Origin: Mycobacterium sp. URHD0025
GTDB lineage: Bacteria; Actinomycetota; Actinomycetes; Mycobacteriales; Mycobacteriaceae
Assembly (NCBI RefSeq): GCF_000426065.1
Contig: NZ_AUEQ01000001.1
Span: forward strand, 496,001 to 560,000
Length of the DNA: 64,000 bases
Direction: 5' to 3'
Shown here: piece by piece, positions 1-8,255 of the stretch
Layout: the number at the start of each line of letters is the position of its first letter
How positions within the stretch are numbered: the stretch's first letter is position 1
Translations under genes and position numbers: made by a program
The notes under the pieces: model-generated
The model's database searches: none
What the model was told of the DNA's origin: nothing
What the model saw: only the letters and a program-made list of their open reading frames with translations

Positions 1-36
1 CCAGCGCAGCACACGCTCTTGGAGGAAACCACTGAT

Positions 37-1401
37 ATGGCTGTCATCAACATCATCGAACCTGCGACCGAACAGGTCCTCGAATCGCTCGAACAGATCA
101 CGGCCGCGGAACTGGATGACGTGATCGCCCGCGCATCCGTCGCGCAGCGGCAATGGGCTGCGCAGTCTCCACAGTTCCGCGGCGAGGTGCTGCTGTCCGT
201 CGCCTCGGCGATCGATCGCAACCGCGAAACCCTGGCCCAACTTGAGTCACGCAACGTCGGAATGCCCATCAGCGATGCGCGAGGCGCCGTCTCAGGCGTC
301 GCGGCGACGTTCCGCTATTACGCAGCTGCACCGGAACGCCTTCTCGGACAGACCATTCCGGTAGCGGACGGAGTCGACATGACCTTCCGCGAGCCCATCG
401 GCGTAGTAGGTCTGATCACGCCGTGGAACTACCCCCTGTCGATCGCCGCCTGGAAAGTCGCTCCGGCCCTGGCCGCGGGAAACGCAGTGGTACTCAAGCC
501 CGCCGAGCTCACGCCACTGACCTCGCTGAAACTCGGCGAACTCGCCGTTCGGGCCGGGCTGCCCCCAGACCTGTTGAACGTCATCGTCGGCCCCGGCCGG
601 ACGATCGGAAGCCAGTTGGTCGAGCATCCCAGTGTCGGCAAGGTGGCCTTCACCGGTTCGACCAGTGTCGGTAAGGACATCGCCCGTCGGGCCGCCGAGG
701 GCATCAAGCGCGTGACCCTGGAGCTTGGCGGTAAGTCGGCAGCCCTGGTCTTCGCCGACGCCGACCTCGACGCGGCCGCCGAGGGCTTGACCGGCGCTGT
801 TTTCGGCAATTCAGGGCAGGACTGCTGCGCGCGGTCTCGCGTGTTCGTCGAACGCTCAGCTCTGGAACCATTTCTCGAAAAACTCGAGAAAGTCGTCGCC
901 AACATCGTCGTCGGTGATCCGCTTGCCGAGAACACGCAGATGGGCCCACTGATCTCCGCCGCACATGCCGAGACAGTCCAAAGCTACGTCGACGATGCAC
1001 CGGTGCTGTTTCGCGGTTCCGCCCCCACCGGGCGCGGCTACTGGTTTGCCCCCACGGTGCTGCACCCCATCGAGGATGATCACCGTTCGGTCCGTGAGGA
1101 GATCTTCGGGCCCGTTGTATCGATTCTGGCGTTCGACAGCGAGGACGAGGCGGTTGCCCGGGCCAACGACACCGTCTACGGTTTGGCCGGCTCGATCTGG
1201 ACGTCGAACGCCGCCCGTTCCATGCGTGTCGCGCGAGGCGTCGCAGCGGGCGCACTGGCGGTGAATTCCTATACCTCCGTGCGGATCACCACGCCGTTCG
1301 GCGGTTTCAAGCAATCAGGGCTGGGCCGTGAACTCGGACCCGATGCGCTTGACGCCTACACCGAAGTGAAGAACGTCTTCTTCAGCACCACAGCCACCTA
1401 G
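37..1401 (+). CDS. NAD(P)-dependent aldehyde dehydrogenase (betaine-aldehyde/aminoaldehyde type)
   Basis: This 454-residue protein is a complete cytosolic aldehyde dehydrogenase that oxidises an aldehyde to its acid with NAD(P)+. Visible family motifs are the PWNYP segment of the cofactor domain, FTGST near residue 207, the general-base glutamate in LELGGKS (about E229), the catalytic cysteine in GQDCC (about C263) and the EEIFGPV segment. Two adjacent cysteines at the active site are common in this branch. I chose ATG 37 because GGAGG lies at 21-25; an in-frame TTG at 19 overlaps that ribosome site. It lies upstream of mscR in the same direction, so it may belong to an aldehyde-detoxification transcript, but its substrate cannot be read from sequence. 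The family is certain and the substrate unknown. Confidence 0.93.
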   Translation: MAVINIIEPATEQVLESLEQITAAELDDVIARASVAQRQWAAQSPQFRGEVLLSVASAIDRNRETLAQLESRNVGMPISDARGAVSGVAATFRYYAAAPERLLGQTIPVADGVDMTFREPIGVVGLITPWNYPLSIAAWKVAPALAAGNAVVLKPAELTPLTSLKLGELAVRAGLPPDLLNVIVGPGRTIGSQLVEHPSVGKVAFTGSTSVGKDIARRAAEGIKRVTLELGGKSAALVFADADLDAAAEGLTGAVFGNSGQDCCARSRVFVERSALEPFLEKLEKVVANIVVGDPLAENTQMGPLISAAHAETVQSYVDDAPVLFRGSAPTGRGYWFAPTVLHPIEDDHRSVREEIFGPVVSILAFDSEDEAVARANDTVYGLAGSIWTSNAARSMRVARGVAAGALAVNSYTSVRITTPFGGFKQSGLGRELGPDALDAYTEVKNVFFSTTAT

Positions 1402-1419
1402 CCGCTTGACACTGGGCCA

Positions 1420-1803
1420 ATGGCACGCCAGATCGACGAATTCGATTGGGATATTGTCCGTTACGTCGTCAGTTGGGCGCCGTACGGCGGGCCGGACGAA
1501 GAAGACATCCTGCCGAGATTCGGTATGGACGCACAACGCCTCAATGCCCGGTTCGTCGAACTGATCACCGAACTCTCGCTGCGTGACGGCGCGTCGCTGA
1601 ACCATCGCCAACGCCGCCTACTTGCCCGCGCTCGCGAGCTCGTTCCGCCGACAAGCAGTAAACCGCGGGCGCGCGACGTGGGCCTTTCGTCTGACGGCGG
1701 GCAATGGATCATGCGTCACGGCTTCTGGTGTTGGAAACCGCAAGCGCAACAACGTCATCCCGAGGCCAATTCCAAGCCGAAAGAAGGTATCCACATTGAG
1801 TAG
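1420..1803 (+). CDS. Small hypothetical protein between the aldehyde dehydrogenase and mscR
   Basis: This is a 127-residue protein I do not recognise. The N-terminal part (about residues 4-70) is acidic and probably helical, with [11 protein letters not shown] and [15 protein letters not shown] as its distinctive stretches. The C-terminal tail is polar and low in predicted structure. No signal peptide, membrane segment or metal motif is visible. It starts 18 nt after the aldehyde dehydrogenase stop and its end overlaps the TTG start of mscR by 8 nt, so it is probably translated in the same operon. The N-terminal composition suggests a small regulator-like helical protein, but that is only a guess. 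The tail may be longer here than in relatives, because a stop before the mscR ribosome site would be expected. Confidence 0.6.
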   Translation: MARQIDEFDWDIVRYVVSWAPYGGPDEEDILPRFGMDAQRLNARFVELITELSLRDGASLNHRQRRLLARARELVPPTSSKPRARDVGLSSDGGQWIMRHGFWCWKPQAQQRHPEANSKPKEGIHIE

Positions 1804-2890
1804 CCAGACTGTGCGTGGTGTGATTTCCCGGAGTAAGAAGCAGCCCGTCGAGTTGGTCGACATTGTCATCCCGGATCCGGGTCCCGGTGAGGTGGTGGTC
1901 GACATCATCGCCTGCGGGGTGTGCCACACCGACCTGACCTACCGCGAAGGCGGCATCAACGACGAATATCCGTTCCTGCTGGGACATGAGGCCGCAGGCA
2001 CCGTGGAATCGGTCGGCGAGGGCGTGACCAACGTCGAACCGGGCGACTTCGTCATCTTGAACTGGCGCGCGGTGTGCGGACAGTGCCGCGCCTGCAAGCG
2101 CGGCCGCCCGCATTTGTGTTTCGACACCCATAACGCGGCCCAGAAGATGACGCTGACCGACGGCACCGAGTTGACCCCCGCGTTGGGCATCGGGGCGTTC
2201 GCCGACAAGACCCTGGTGCATGAAGGCCAGTGCACCAAGGTCGATTCGGCGGCTGACCCGGCGGTGGCCGGGCTGCTGGGCTGCGGGGTGATGGCCGGCA
2301 TCGGCGCGGCGATCAACACCGGTGCGGTGACCCGCGACGACACGGTGGCGGTGATCGGCTGCGGCGGTGTGGGTGATGCCGCGATCGCCGGTGCCGCGCT
2401 GGTGGGCGCCAAGAAGATCATTGCCGTGGATCTGGATGACCGAAAATTGCAGTGGGCACGGCAGTTCGGTGCCACCCACACCATCAACGCGGCCCATGCG
2501 GATGTGGTGAGGTCGATTCAAGCTCTCACCGAGGGCAACGGCGCGGATGTGGTGATCGATTCTGTCGGTCGGCCGGCGACCTACGAGCAGGCGTTCTACG
2601 CGCGCGATCTGGCCGGCACCGTGGTGCTCGTCGGTGTGCCCACCCCGGACATGACCCTGGAGATGCCGCTGGTCGACTTCTTCTCCCGCGGTGGGTCGTT
2701 GAAGTCCTCGTGGTACGGCGACTGCCTGCCCGAACGCGACTTCCCCACCCTGATCTCGCTGTACCTGCAGGGCCGGCTACCGCTGGAGAAGTTCGTCTCC
2801 GAGCGCATCGAGCTGGACGCGATCGAAGACGCGTTCCACAAGATGCACGCCGGTGAGGTGCTGCGCTCGGTGGTGGTGTTGGACCGATGA
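1796..2890 (+). CDS. mscR: Mycothiol-dependent formaldehyde dehydrogenase / S-nitrosomycothiol reductase MscR
   Basis: This is a zinc- and NAD-dependent medium-chain alcohol dehydrogenase of 364 residues. It oxidises S-hydroxymethyl-mycothiol to S-formyl-mycothiol and also reduces S-nitrosomycothiol in actinobacteria. Catalytic-zinc residues appear in CGVCHTD and GHEAAG, the four-cysteine structural zinc loop in [15 protein letters not shown], and the Rossmann motif in [13 protein letters not shown] longer in-frame reading upstream (from 1622) overlaps the previous gene and lacks homology features. TTG 1796 follows a GAAAGAAGG ribosome site at 1780-1788 and gives the expected N-terminus (SSQTVRGV). 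The next gene, a metallo-beta-lactamase-fold protein, follows immediately, the same pairing as Rv2259-Rv2260 in M. tuberculosis. Cytosolic; role in formaldehyde and nitrosative stress defence. Confidence 0.95.
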   Translation: MSSQTVRGVISRSKKQPVELVDIVIPDPGPGEVVVDIIACGVCHTDLTYREGGINDEYPFLLGHEAAGTVESVGEGVTNVEPGDFVILNWRAVCGQCRACKRGRPHLCFDTHNAAQKMTLTDGTELTPALGIGAFADKTLVHEGQCTKVDSAADPAVAGLLGCGVMAGIGAAINTGAVTRDDTVAVIGCGGVGDAAIAGAALVGAKKIIAVDLDDRKLQWARQFGATHTINAAHADVVRSIQALTEGNGADVVIDSVGRPATYEQAFYARDLAGTVVLVGVPTPDMTLEMPLVDFFSRGGSLKSSWYGDCLPERDFPTLISLYLQGRLPLEKFVSERIELDAIEDAFHKMHAGEVLRSVVVLDR

Positions 2891-2919
2891 GCGCTTGCGC
2901 GAAGAGGAGATCAGCACCG

Positions 2920-3552
2920 ATGAGCGGACAGCGCGGCATCACCCGTGTAGTTACCAGCGGCAAGTTCGAACTCGACGGCGGCAGTTGGGATGTCGACAAC
3001 AACATCTGGATCGTCGGTGACAACAACGATGTCGTGGTGTTCGACGCCGCCCACACCGCTGCCCCGATCATCGAGGCGGTCGGCGGGCGCAACGTCATCG
3101 CGGTGGTCTGCACCCACGGCCACAACGACCACATCACCGTCGCCCCCGAACTCAGCAAGGCACTGGACGCGCCGATACTGCTGCACCCGGCCGACGAGAT
3201 GCTGTGGCGAGCCGTCCACCCCGACAACGACTTCCGCACCGTCGAGGACGACCACGTGTTGCGCGTCGGCGGCATCGAACTGCACGCGCTGCACACCCCA
3301 GGGCACTCCCCCGGATCGGTCTGCTGGTCCATCCCGGAGCTCAATGCGGTGATCTCGGGAGACACCCTGTTCCAAGGTGGGCCCGGAGCCACCGGACGGT
3401 CGTTCTCCGACTTCCCCACGATCCTGGAGTCGATCTCCAAACGGCTCGGCATGCTGCCCGGCGAGACCGTGGTCTACACCGGGCACGGCGACACCACCAC
3501 CATCGGCGACGAGATTGTGCATTACGACGAGTGGGTCGCGCGCGGTCACTGA
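2920..3552 (+). CDS. Metallo-beta-lactamase-fold hydrolase partner of mscR (Rv2260-like)
   Basis: This is a 210-residue metallo-beta-lactamase-fold hydrolase of the glyoxalase II-like group. The HxHxDH metal motif is present in THGHNDHI, with further ligands in TPGHSPGS and GDTLFQGG and a C-terminal HGD. Two starts exist: ATG 2887 overlaps the mscR stop (ATGA), and ATG 2920 follows GAGGAG at 2905-2910. I chose 2920 because of the ribosome site and the usual length of about 211 residues. Its constant placement after mscR suggests that it hydrolyses S-formyl-mycothiol to formate and mycothiol, completing formaldehyde oxidation. That role is inference from context; the fold is clear. Confidence 0.88.
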   Translation: MSGQRGITRVVTSGKFELDGGSWDVDNNIWIVGDNNDVVVFDAAHTAAPIIEAVGGRNVIAVVCTHGHNDHITVAPELSKALDAPILLHPADEMLWRAVHPDNDFRTVEDDHVLRVGGIELHALHTPGHSPGSVCWSIPELNAVISGDTLFQGGPGATGRSFSDFPTILESISKRLGMLPGETVVYTGHGDTTTIGDEIVHYDEWVARGH

Positions 3553-3634
3553 CGATGAGCCGCGAGGAACGAGCGGCGAAAAGGAAGAGACCCAAACGAT
3601 CCCGGAATTCGTTTAGGTGAGACCAGTCAGCCTA

Positions 3635-4183
3635 CTACTGCTGGTAGCTGCCAGTCAGCACGCCGCGTGCGGTGACGCTGTCGCGGATGACACTGGTCAC
3701 GCCACCTATGGTGGTCACCGCGTCGGGCACGGGGCTGCCGACTGCGAAAAGGTAGAAGCGGTAGTGATGCACGCCGTGGCCCGGGATGGGGCGCGGTCCA
3801 GAATATCCATATCCGAGCATCGTTTTGATGAACCGCAGCCCAGTCGTCCCGGGTTGCAGTGAACCTTCGTCGAGATGGTCGAGAGAGGGATCGAGCACCG
3901 CAACGGTGTGCATCAGTGGGCGCGGCAACGGCACATCCTCATCTTCGATGATGAGCACCAGAGCCGCAGTACGCTCAGGCACGCCGGCCCACCGCAACGG
4001 AGGCGAAACGTTGTCGCCCACTCCTTTTCCGGCAAACCGCACGGGTAGGGCGCCACCGTCGTTGAAAGCGGGGCTGGACAGCTCGATGGTCCGGACCGGT
4101 GTCAGCGCGGCCAGCCGGCTCCGGTCCCGGCCGGCGCGTACAGGCCGGAGGGCTTTGCCGATGAGTTCGGGAAGGGCAGTCAC
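3635..4183 (-). CDS. YbhB/YbcL family PEBP protein (Raf-kinase-inhibitor-like)
   Basis: This 182-residue protein has the phosphatidylethanolamine-binding-protein fold of bacterial YbhB/YbcL. The hallmark segments are [20 protein letters not shown], a conserved ED(E)DVPLP followed by MHTVAVLDP, and the late [14 protein letters not shown] stretch, which supplies the anion-binding pocket. The GTG start at 4183 overlaps the stop of the preceding aconitase-family small subunit (GTGA), so it is the last gene of the coupled operon. A longer reading frame extends upstream but only shadows the dehydratase genes. Bacterial PEBPs have no settled function, and why one is coupled to a carboxylic-acid pathway is unclear. 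No signal peptide is evident. Confidence 0.88.
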   Translation of the reverse strand: MTALPELIGKALRPVRAGRDRSRLAALTPVRTIELSSPAFNDGGALPVRFAGKGVGDNVSPPLRWAGVPERTAALVLIIEDEDVPLPRPLMHTVAVLDPSLDHLDEGSLQPGTTGLRFIKTMLGYGYSGPRPIPGHGVHHYRFYLFAVGSPVPDAVTTIGGVTSVIRDSVTARGVLTGSYQQ

Positions 4184-4746
4184 GCGCCGCTGCCCTGCCC
4201 TACCATCGACACTTTCGGTGAGCGCAGCGTATCGGCGAGTTCGGCTGGTATGTAGCCTTGTTCGGCCAGTCGCGGCAGGGTGCCACCGCTGGCGAGGATG
4301 TCGAGGATGAGGTCGGGCAGCTTGCCTACGGTTCCGCCGACGCCGGTGGTGTCGTTGCGCCATGCGCCGGTGCGCAGATCGAACGTGCCGATATCGCCGT
4401 CCGAGAATGCCGATGTCACGCCGGGGATGGTCACGGCAGGCAGGCCGGCGTTGACCGCATTGCGGAAGAACAACGAGTTGAACTCTTCGGCCACTAGCGC
4501 CGCAACCCCGAGTTGGTTGAACAACGCGGCGACCGGGCGCGACGATCCAACGCCGAAGTTCGTGCCCGCGATGACGATATCGCCTGACTCCACCTGGTCG
4601 GTCCAACCGGGACGAACGTCGTAGAAGACCATTCTCGCGGCCTCAGGAATGTCGAGTTTCATCGCATCGGGTGGATACATCGCGTCGGTGTTGAGGCTGT
4701 CTCCGAACACCCAGACACGACCGGTCACTGTCAGATTCGTGCTCAT
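4180..4746 (-). CDS. Aconitase-family dehydratase small subunit (LeuD/DmdB-like swivel domain)
   Basis: This 188-residue protein is the swivel domain of a two-subunit hydro-lyase of the 3-isopropylmalate dehydratase/homoaconitase superfamily. Typical features are the [17 protein letters not shown] opening, which resembles the D-N-D motif, and [13 protein letters not shown], the loop that contacts substrate. The C-terminus is longer than minimal LeuD. The ATG at 4746 overlaps the large-subunit stop (ATGA), and its own stop overlaps the next start. True LeuD in mycobacteria sits with leuC elsewhere; the PrpD and PrpB-like neighbours suggest another substrate, such as a methylated citrate or malate. 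Subunit assignment is strong; substrate is inference. Confidence 0.9.
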   Translation of the reverse strand: MSTNLTVTGRVWVFGDSLNTDAMYPPDAMKLDIPEAARMVFYDVRPGWTDQVESGDIVIAGTNFGVGSSRPVAALFNQLGVAALVAEEFNSLFFRNAVNAGLPAVTIPGVTSAFSDGDIGTFDLRTGAWRNDTTGVGGTVGKLPDLILDILASGGTLPRLAEQGYIPAELADTLRSPKVSMVGQGSGA

Positions 4747-5993
4747 CGGGCGGCGACCTCCCTCGCGTCGGTGATGTGGCCGGTCACGGCTGATGCAGCG
4801 ACCGTGGCCGGGGATGCCATGTAGATTTCGGCCTCGGTCGAGCCCATCCGGCCGGTGAAGTTGCGGGTGGACGAGGTCAGGCACACCTCGCCCGGCCCAA
4901 CGACTCCCATGTGGTACCCGAAGCACGCCCCGCAGGTGGCGTTGGTGACTACGGCACCGGAGTCGGCGATGTCTTGTAGGTACCCCAGCCGCATGGCGTC
5001 ACGGTAGACCTGTTGGCTGGCCGGGGTGACGATCAGCCGCACACCCGGCGCCACCTGACGGCCACGGAGAATCTCGGCGGCGATACGCAGATCGTCGAGT
5101 TGACCGTTCGCGCAGGACCCGATGAAAGCTTGGTCGATCTTGCGCTGCTCGATCTCACTGACGGGCAAACCGTTTCGGGACACGGTGCCAGGCCGGGCCA
5201 CGTAGGGCACAAGACACGACAGGTCGATCTCACGCACTGCGATGTAGCTGGCGTCGGGGTCGGCGTAGGCAGGCTCATACCCGCTGACGGTGAGCTCGTG
5301 GAAGTGCGCGGCGAGCACGTCGTCGTAGGCGAAGGTGGAGAAGTCAGCAGAGACCTCCGCGCCCTGGGTGGCCATGGTGCGCCGGTCGTTGAGCGGTATG
5401 GAGGCAAGTCCAGGCCCGCCGTACTCCAGGTTGACGTTCGGGGTGTCGCCGTATTCGTCGGCGATGTACAGGAATAGGTCTTTGCCGCTGACCCCGGCCG
5501 GCAGGCTGCCGGTGAGCTCGTAGCGGATGGTCGGGGAGACCTGGAACCAGGTGCGGCCGGTGCACAGAATCGAATACACCTCGGCGGGCCCCAGTCCCCG
5601 GGCCGCGGTGTTGTAGGCGCCGCCGGCGCAGGTGTGGCTGTCGGTGCAGGCCAGGATCTCACCGGGGCGGGCCAGCCCGTTCTCGGCGATCACCTGGTGG
5701 CAGATGCCGTGGCGGCCGACGTCATAGAAGCGCTGAATGCCGAACTCGGCGGCGAACTGTCGCGCCTTGGGTCCGCCCGCCGCGTCCTTGATGGTGGGGG
5801 CCGGTACGGCGTGATCCATCACGATCGCAACCTTGTTCGGGTCGTTGATCTTCAGCGGCTGGATCCACATGGTGGCGAACTGCAGGTCGATCAGGACAGT
5901 CATGTCGACGTCTACGGTGACGATGTCACCGGCATGCACTTCGGGGATGCCGGCCTTGCGGGCCAGGATCCGCTCGATCATGGTCATGCCCAT
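4743..5993 (-). CDS. Aconitase-family dehydratase large subunit (LeuC/DmdA-like, 4Fe-4S)
   Basis: The 416-residue catalytic subunit carries the cubane-cluster cysteines: one in IGSCANGQ and two in the late TCGACFG (CxxC). [10 protein letters not shown] near residue 120 is the conserved catalytic loop. It dehydrates and rehydrates a hydroxy-polycarboxylate, like 3-isopropylmalate dehydratase, homoaconitase or dimethylmaleate hydratase DmdA. I chose ATG 5993, which follows AGGAGG at about 6001-6006; in-frame ATGs at 5987 and 5981 are weaker alternatives. The gene begins 1 nt after the stop of the lyase gene and overlaps the small subunit by 4 nt. Operon neighbours argue against leucine biosynthesis. 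Confidence 0.92.
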   Translation of the reverse strand: MGMTMIERILARKAGIPEVHAGDIVTVDVDMTVLIDLQFATMWIQPLKINDPNKVAIVMDHAVPAPTIKDAAGGPKARQFAAEFGIQRFYDVGRHGICHQVIAENGLARPGEILACTDSHTCAGGAYNTAARGLGPAEVYSILCTGRTWFQVSPTIRYELTGSLPAGVSGKDLFLYIADEYGDTPNVNLEYGGPGLASIPLNDRRTMATQGAEVSADFSTFAYDDVLAAHFHELTVSGYEPAYADPDASYIAVREIDLSCLVPYVARPGTVSRNGLPVSEIEQRKIDQAFIGSCANGQLDDLRIAAEILRGRQVAPGVRLIVTPASQQVYRDAMRLGYLQDIADSGAVVTNATCGACFGYHMGVVGPGEVCLTSSTRNFTGRMGSTEAEIYMASPATVAASAVTGHITDAREVAAR

Positions 5994-5994
5994 G

Positions 5995-6873
5995 TCACAC
6001 CTCCTGTCGGGCGGGCTGGAACGTCTCGCCGAGGGCGAACCACTCGGCCATGCCGACCAGATTGAAGAAGTCCTCTGGCTTGATCGGCAGGAATTTCTCG
6101 ACGCCGATGCCGCGCAACTGGCACAAGGCGGTGAGCGCACCGAGCGTCGACGGTAGAAGGGCCGCGGACGGGTGGATGGCAACGGCGAAGCCCAGTTGTT
6201 GCAGACGCTCGGCGGACTGCTCGGGCGTCAGGCCGCCGATGACGAGGTTGAGTAGCAACGGCGCGTTGACCTCGGCGGCGATCTGCTCGATCTCCGAATC
6301 GCTTTGCGGTGCTTCGACAAAGAGGATGTCCGCACCTTCGGCGGCGTACCGGTTGGCGCGTCGGATCGCCTCGTCGAGACCGACCGGGCCACGGGCGTCG
6401 GTTCGGGCGATCAGCAGCATTCCCTCATCGGTCCGTGCCTCCAAAGCGGCCCCCAGAGTCCGGGCGAAGTCGTCGGCACTCACCAACTCCTTGTCGGGAA
6501 GATGACCGCAGCGCTTCGGAAATGCCTGATCCTCCAGTTGAATGGCGGCCACACCGGCGTCTTCGTATTCCCGCACGGTCCGGATGACATTGATCGGTGC
6601 GCCGTAACCCGTGTCGGCGTCGGCCAGCAGCGGCACGTCGCCAAGTGCGCGCACTGCCATCCGGGCACGCTCGACCATCTCGGTCTGGGTGACCAGTCCG
6701 ATGTCAGGTAGCCCGAATCCGGAGGCGGCGACACCGGCACCGGTGAGGTAGGCCGCGGTGTGGCCCGTGCGCTTGGTCAGTTGCGCCGAGATGCCGTCGT
6801 ACACACCGGGAGCCACGATCAGCTCTTTACGGTCGAGCAGTTCACGCAGCCGTGCCCGTGCTGTTGTTGTCAT
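5995..6873 (-). CDS. Isocitrate lyase/PEP mutase superfamily lyase (PrpB/dimethylmalate-lyase-like)
   Basis: This 292-residue TIM-barrel lyase belongs to the ICL/PEP-mutase superfamily. It retains the Mg-binding acidic segment DADTGYG near residue 85 and the catalytic-cysteine motif KRCGH near residue 122. The latter is present in 2-methylisocitrate lyase and dimethylmalate lyase but replaced in PEP mutases. The enzyme should therefore cleave a 2-alkyl-malate or alkyl-isocitrate by retro-Claisen/aldol chemistry, giving pyruvate or glyoxylate plus a second acid. Its start overlaps the first PrpD gene stop by 4 nt, and the dehydratase large subunit follows 1 nt later. The neighbours suggest that it performs the carbon-carbon cleavage step of the operon's pathway. 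Confidence 0.92.
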   Translation of the reverse strand: MTTTARARLRELLDRKELIVAPGVYDGISAQLTKRTGHTAAYLTGAGVAASGFGLPDIGLVTQTEMVERARMAVRALGDVPLLADADTGYGAPINVIRTVREYEDAGVAAIQLEDQAFPKRCGHLPDKELVSADDFARTLGAALEARTDEGMLLIARTDARGPVGLDEAIRRANRYAAEGADILFVEAPQSDSEIEQIAAEVNAPLLLNLVIGGLTPEQSAERLQQLGFAVAIHPSAALLPSTLGALTALCQLRGIGVEKFLPIKPEDFFNLVGMAEWFALGETFQPARQEV

Positions 6874-8255
6874 GAGTTGTCCTGAGGGTCGGGAATCGGG
6901 GTGCGCAGTTGCTGGACAAGGGTCCGTGCAGAGCGGCAGGATGCGAGGTCGACGATGGTCGCAGCGACGGTGTCGGGCAATGCATTTCTGGTCAGGCCTT
7001 GGTATTTGGTCCGCACCAGATCCCAGGACAGACCGGTGCCGGGTTCACCGGAGGGCGCTTCGACGCGCACAGTATGAGTGTCATGCCCGGAGGTGACGCG
7101 GAGTTCGGCGCCGGCTTCCGGCAGGGTCGGATCAACGGCCAGTTCGATGCGCGCGGTCAGCGCCCGCAGATCAGGGTCGGCGATGCGCTGATAGCTGTCC
7201 CAGTCGACGTGGCCGTCGAGCAGCGCGACCGCCGTCTGGAACACCGCGCTGAATTGGCCGTCGACGGAGTTCTGCGGGGCACGCTTGCGCGGATCCGTCC
7301 CGCCGACAATCTGATCCGCGGTAGGTGAGATCGCCAGCCGAACAGTGGCGTCGGGCGCCGGGTTCATGCCCAACTCGCGTCGCGCCTGCAGGGCCGCATC
7401 AATGGCGCCGTGGGTGAGCCGGCACGCCGGGTACGGCTTGATGCCGGTGCCCTCCAACAGCCAGGTTCGGCCCAGGTCTTCGACAAGCCTATCCGGGTGC
7501 GGTTGATCGCTGTACGCGTGCAGCAGGCCGTAGTCGCCTTCGAGGGCTGCTGCCGCACCGCGCAGTCCGGCCTCTGCGAATGTCATTGCCAGAACGGCAT
7601 TCTGGGCGGCCAGTCCAGGATGAAGGCGCTTGTTCTCGGCACCGTTGGCCAGATACTGCATCGACCCGGACGCCATCGACCCCGCCAGGCCGATGGCCTG
7701 CGCCACCCCGTCAACATCCAGACCCCGCAACCGGGACGCAGCGGCCGTCGCACCGATCAGCCCGGCGATCGCGGTCGGGTGAAAGCCTCGTTGATAGGCA
7801 CCCCGTCCCAGCGCCACGCCGACCCGGCAGCACACTTCGTATCCGACCGCGAGCGCAACCAGAAGCTCGGCGCCGGTCACATCGGCGCGTTCGGCGGCCG
7901 CCAGGGCGGCAGGGATCACCGCGGCGCCGGGGTGCAGGCCACTGGCGATGTTGGTGTCGTCGAAATCCAGGCTGTGGGCGTAGATCCCGTTGAGCAGTGC
8001 GGCATACGGTTCCGGCCACGGTTCCGGATCGGCGACCACCGTGGTGTCTCCCCCGCTGACCAGCCCGCGCAGCGTGGCGCGGATCGCGGCGCTGGATTCG
8101 GCGTAGCGCGACCCGGCCGCGGCCACACCGATGAAGTCGAGCAAGCACTGGGCCAGCCGGTTGCGTGCCTGCTCGGGCACATCGTCCAGCGCGGTGTGCA
8201 CGACGAAGTCGGCCAGGGTCGCGGTGGCTCCGGCGGGAGTGGTCGTGGTGGCCAT
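6870..8255 (-). CDS. MmgE/PrpD family protein 1
   Basis: This 461-residue protein belongs to the MmgE/PrpD family, which includes 2-methylcitrate dehydratase and cis-aconitate decarboxylase. Visible family segments are the N-terminal helical domain, LDFDDTN near residue 98, the GFHPTA loop near residue 160 and the ENKRLHPG segment, all of which line the active-site cleft. Its ATG at 8255 overlaps the stop of the second PrpD gene by 1 nt (TGATG), and its stop overlaps the lyase start (ATGA). Paired, non-identical PrpD paralogues in one operon may form a heteromer or catalyse consecutive steps. Dehydratase, decarboxylase and isomerase activities all exist in the family, so no specific reaction is assigned. 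Confidence 0.9.
   Translation of the reverse strand: MATTTTPAGATATLADFVVHTALDDVPEQARNRLAQCLLDFIGVAAAGSRYAESSAAIRATLRGLVSGGDTTVVADPEPWPEPYAALLNGIYAHSLDFDDTNIASGLHPGAAVIPAALAAAERADVTGAELLVALAVGYEVCCRVGVALGRGAYQRGFHPTAIAGLIGATAAASRLRGLDVDGVAQAIGLAGSMASGSMQYLANGAENKRLHPGLAAQNAVLAMTFAEAGLRGAAAALEGDYGLLHAYSDQPHPDRLVEDLGRTWLLEGTGIKPYPACRLTHGAIDAALQARRELGMNPAPDATVRLAISPTADQIVGGTDPRKRAPQNSVDGQFSAVFQTAVALLDGHVDWDSYQRIADPDLRALTARIELAVDPTLPEAGAELRVTSGHDTHTVRVEAPSGEPGTGLSWDLVRTKYQGLTRNALPDTVAATIVDLASCRSARTLVQQLRTPIPDPQDNS

Noticed and set aside
1622..1795. N-terminal extension of mscR to 1622
   Set aside because: The added part overlaps the small upstream gene and does not match the family; TTG 1796 has a good ribosome site and the expected N-terminus.
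3555..3620. Tiny 21-codon arginine/lysine-rich frame after the MBL gene
   Set aside because: Too short to support and lacks a ribosome site.
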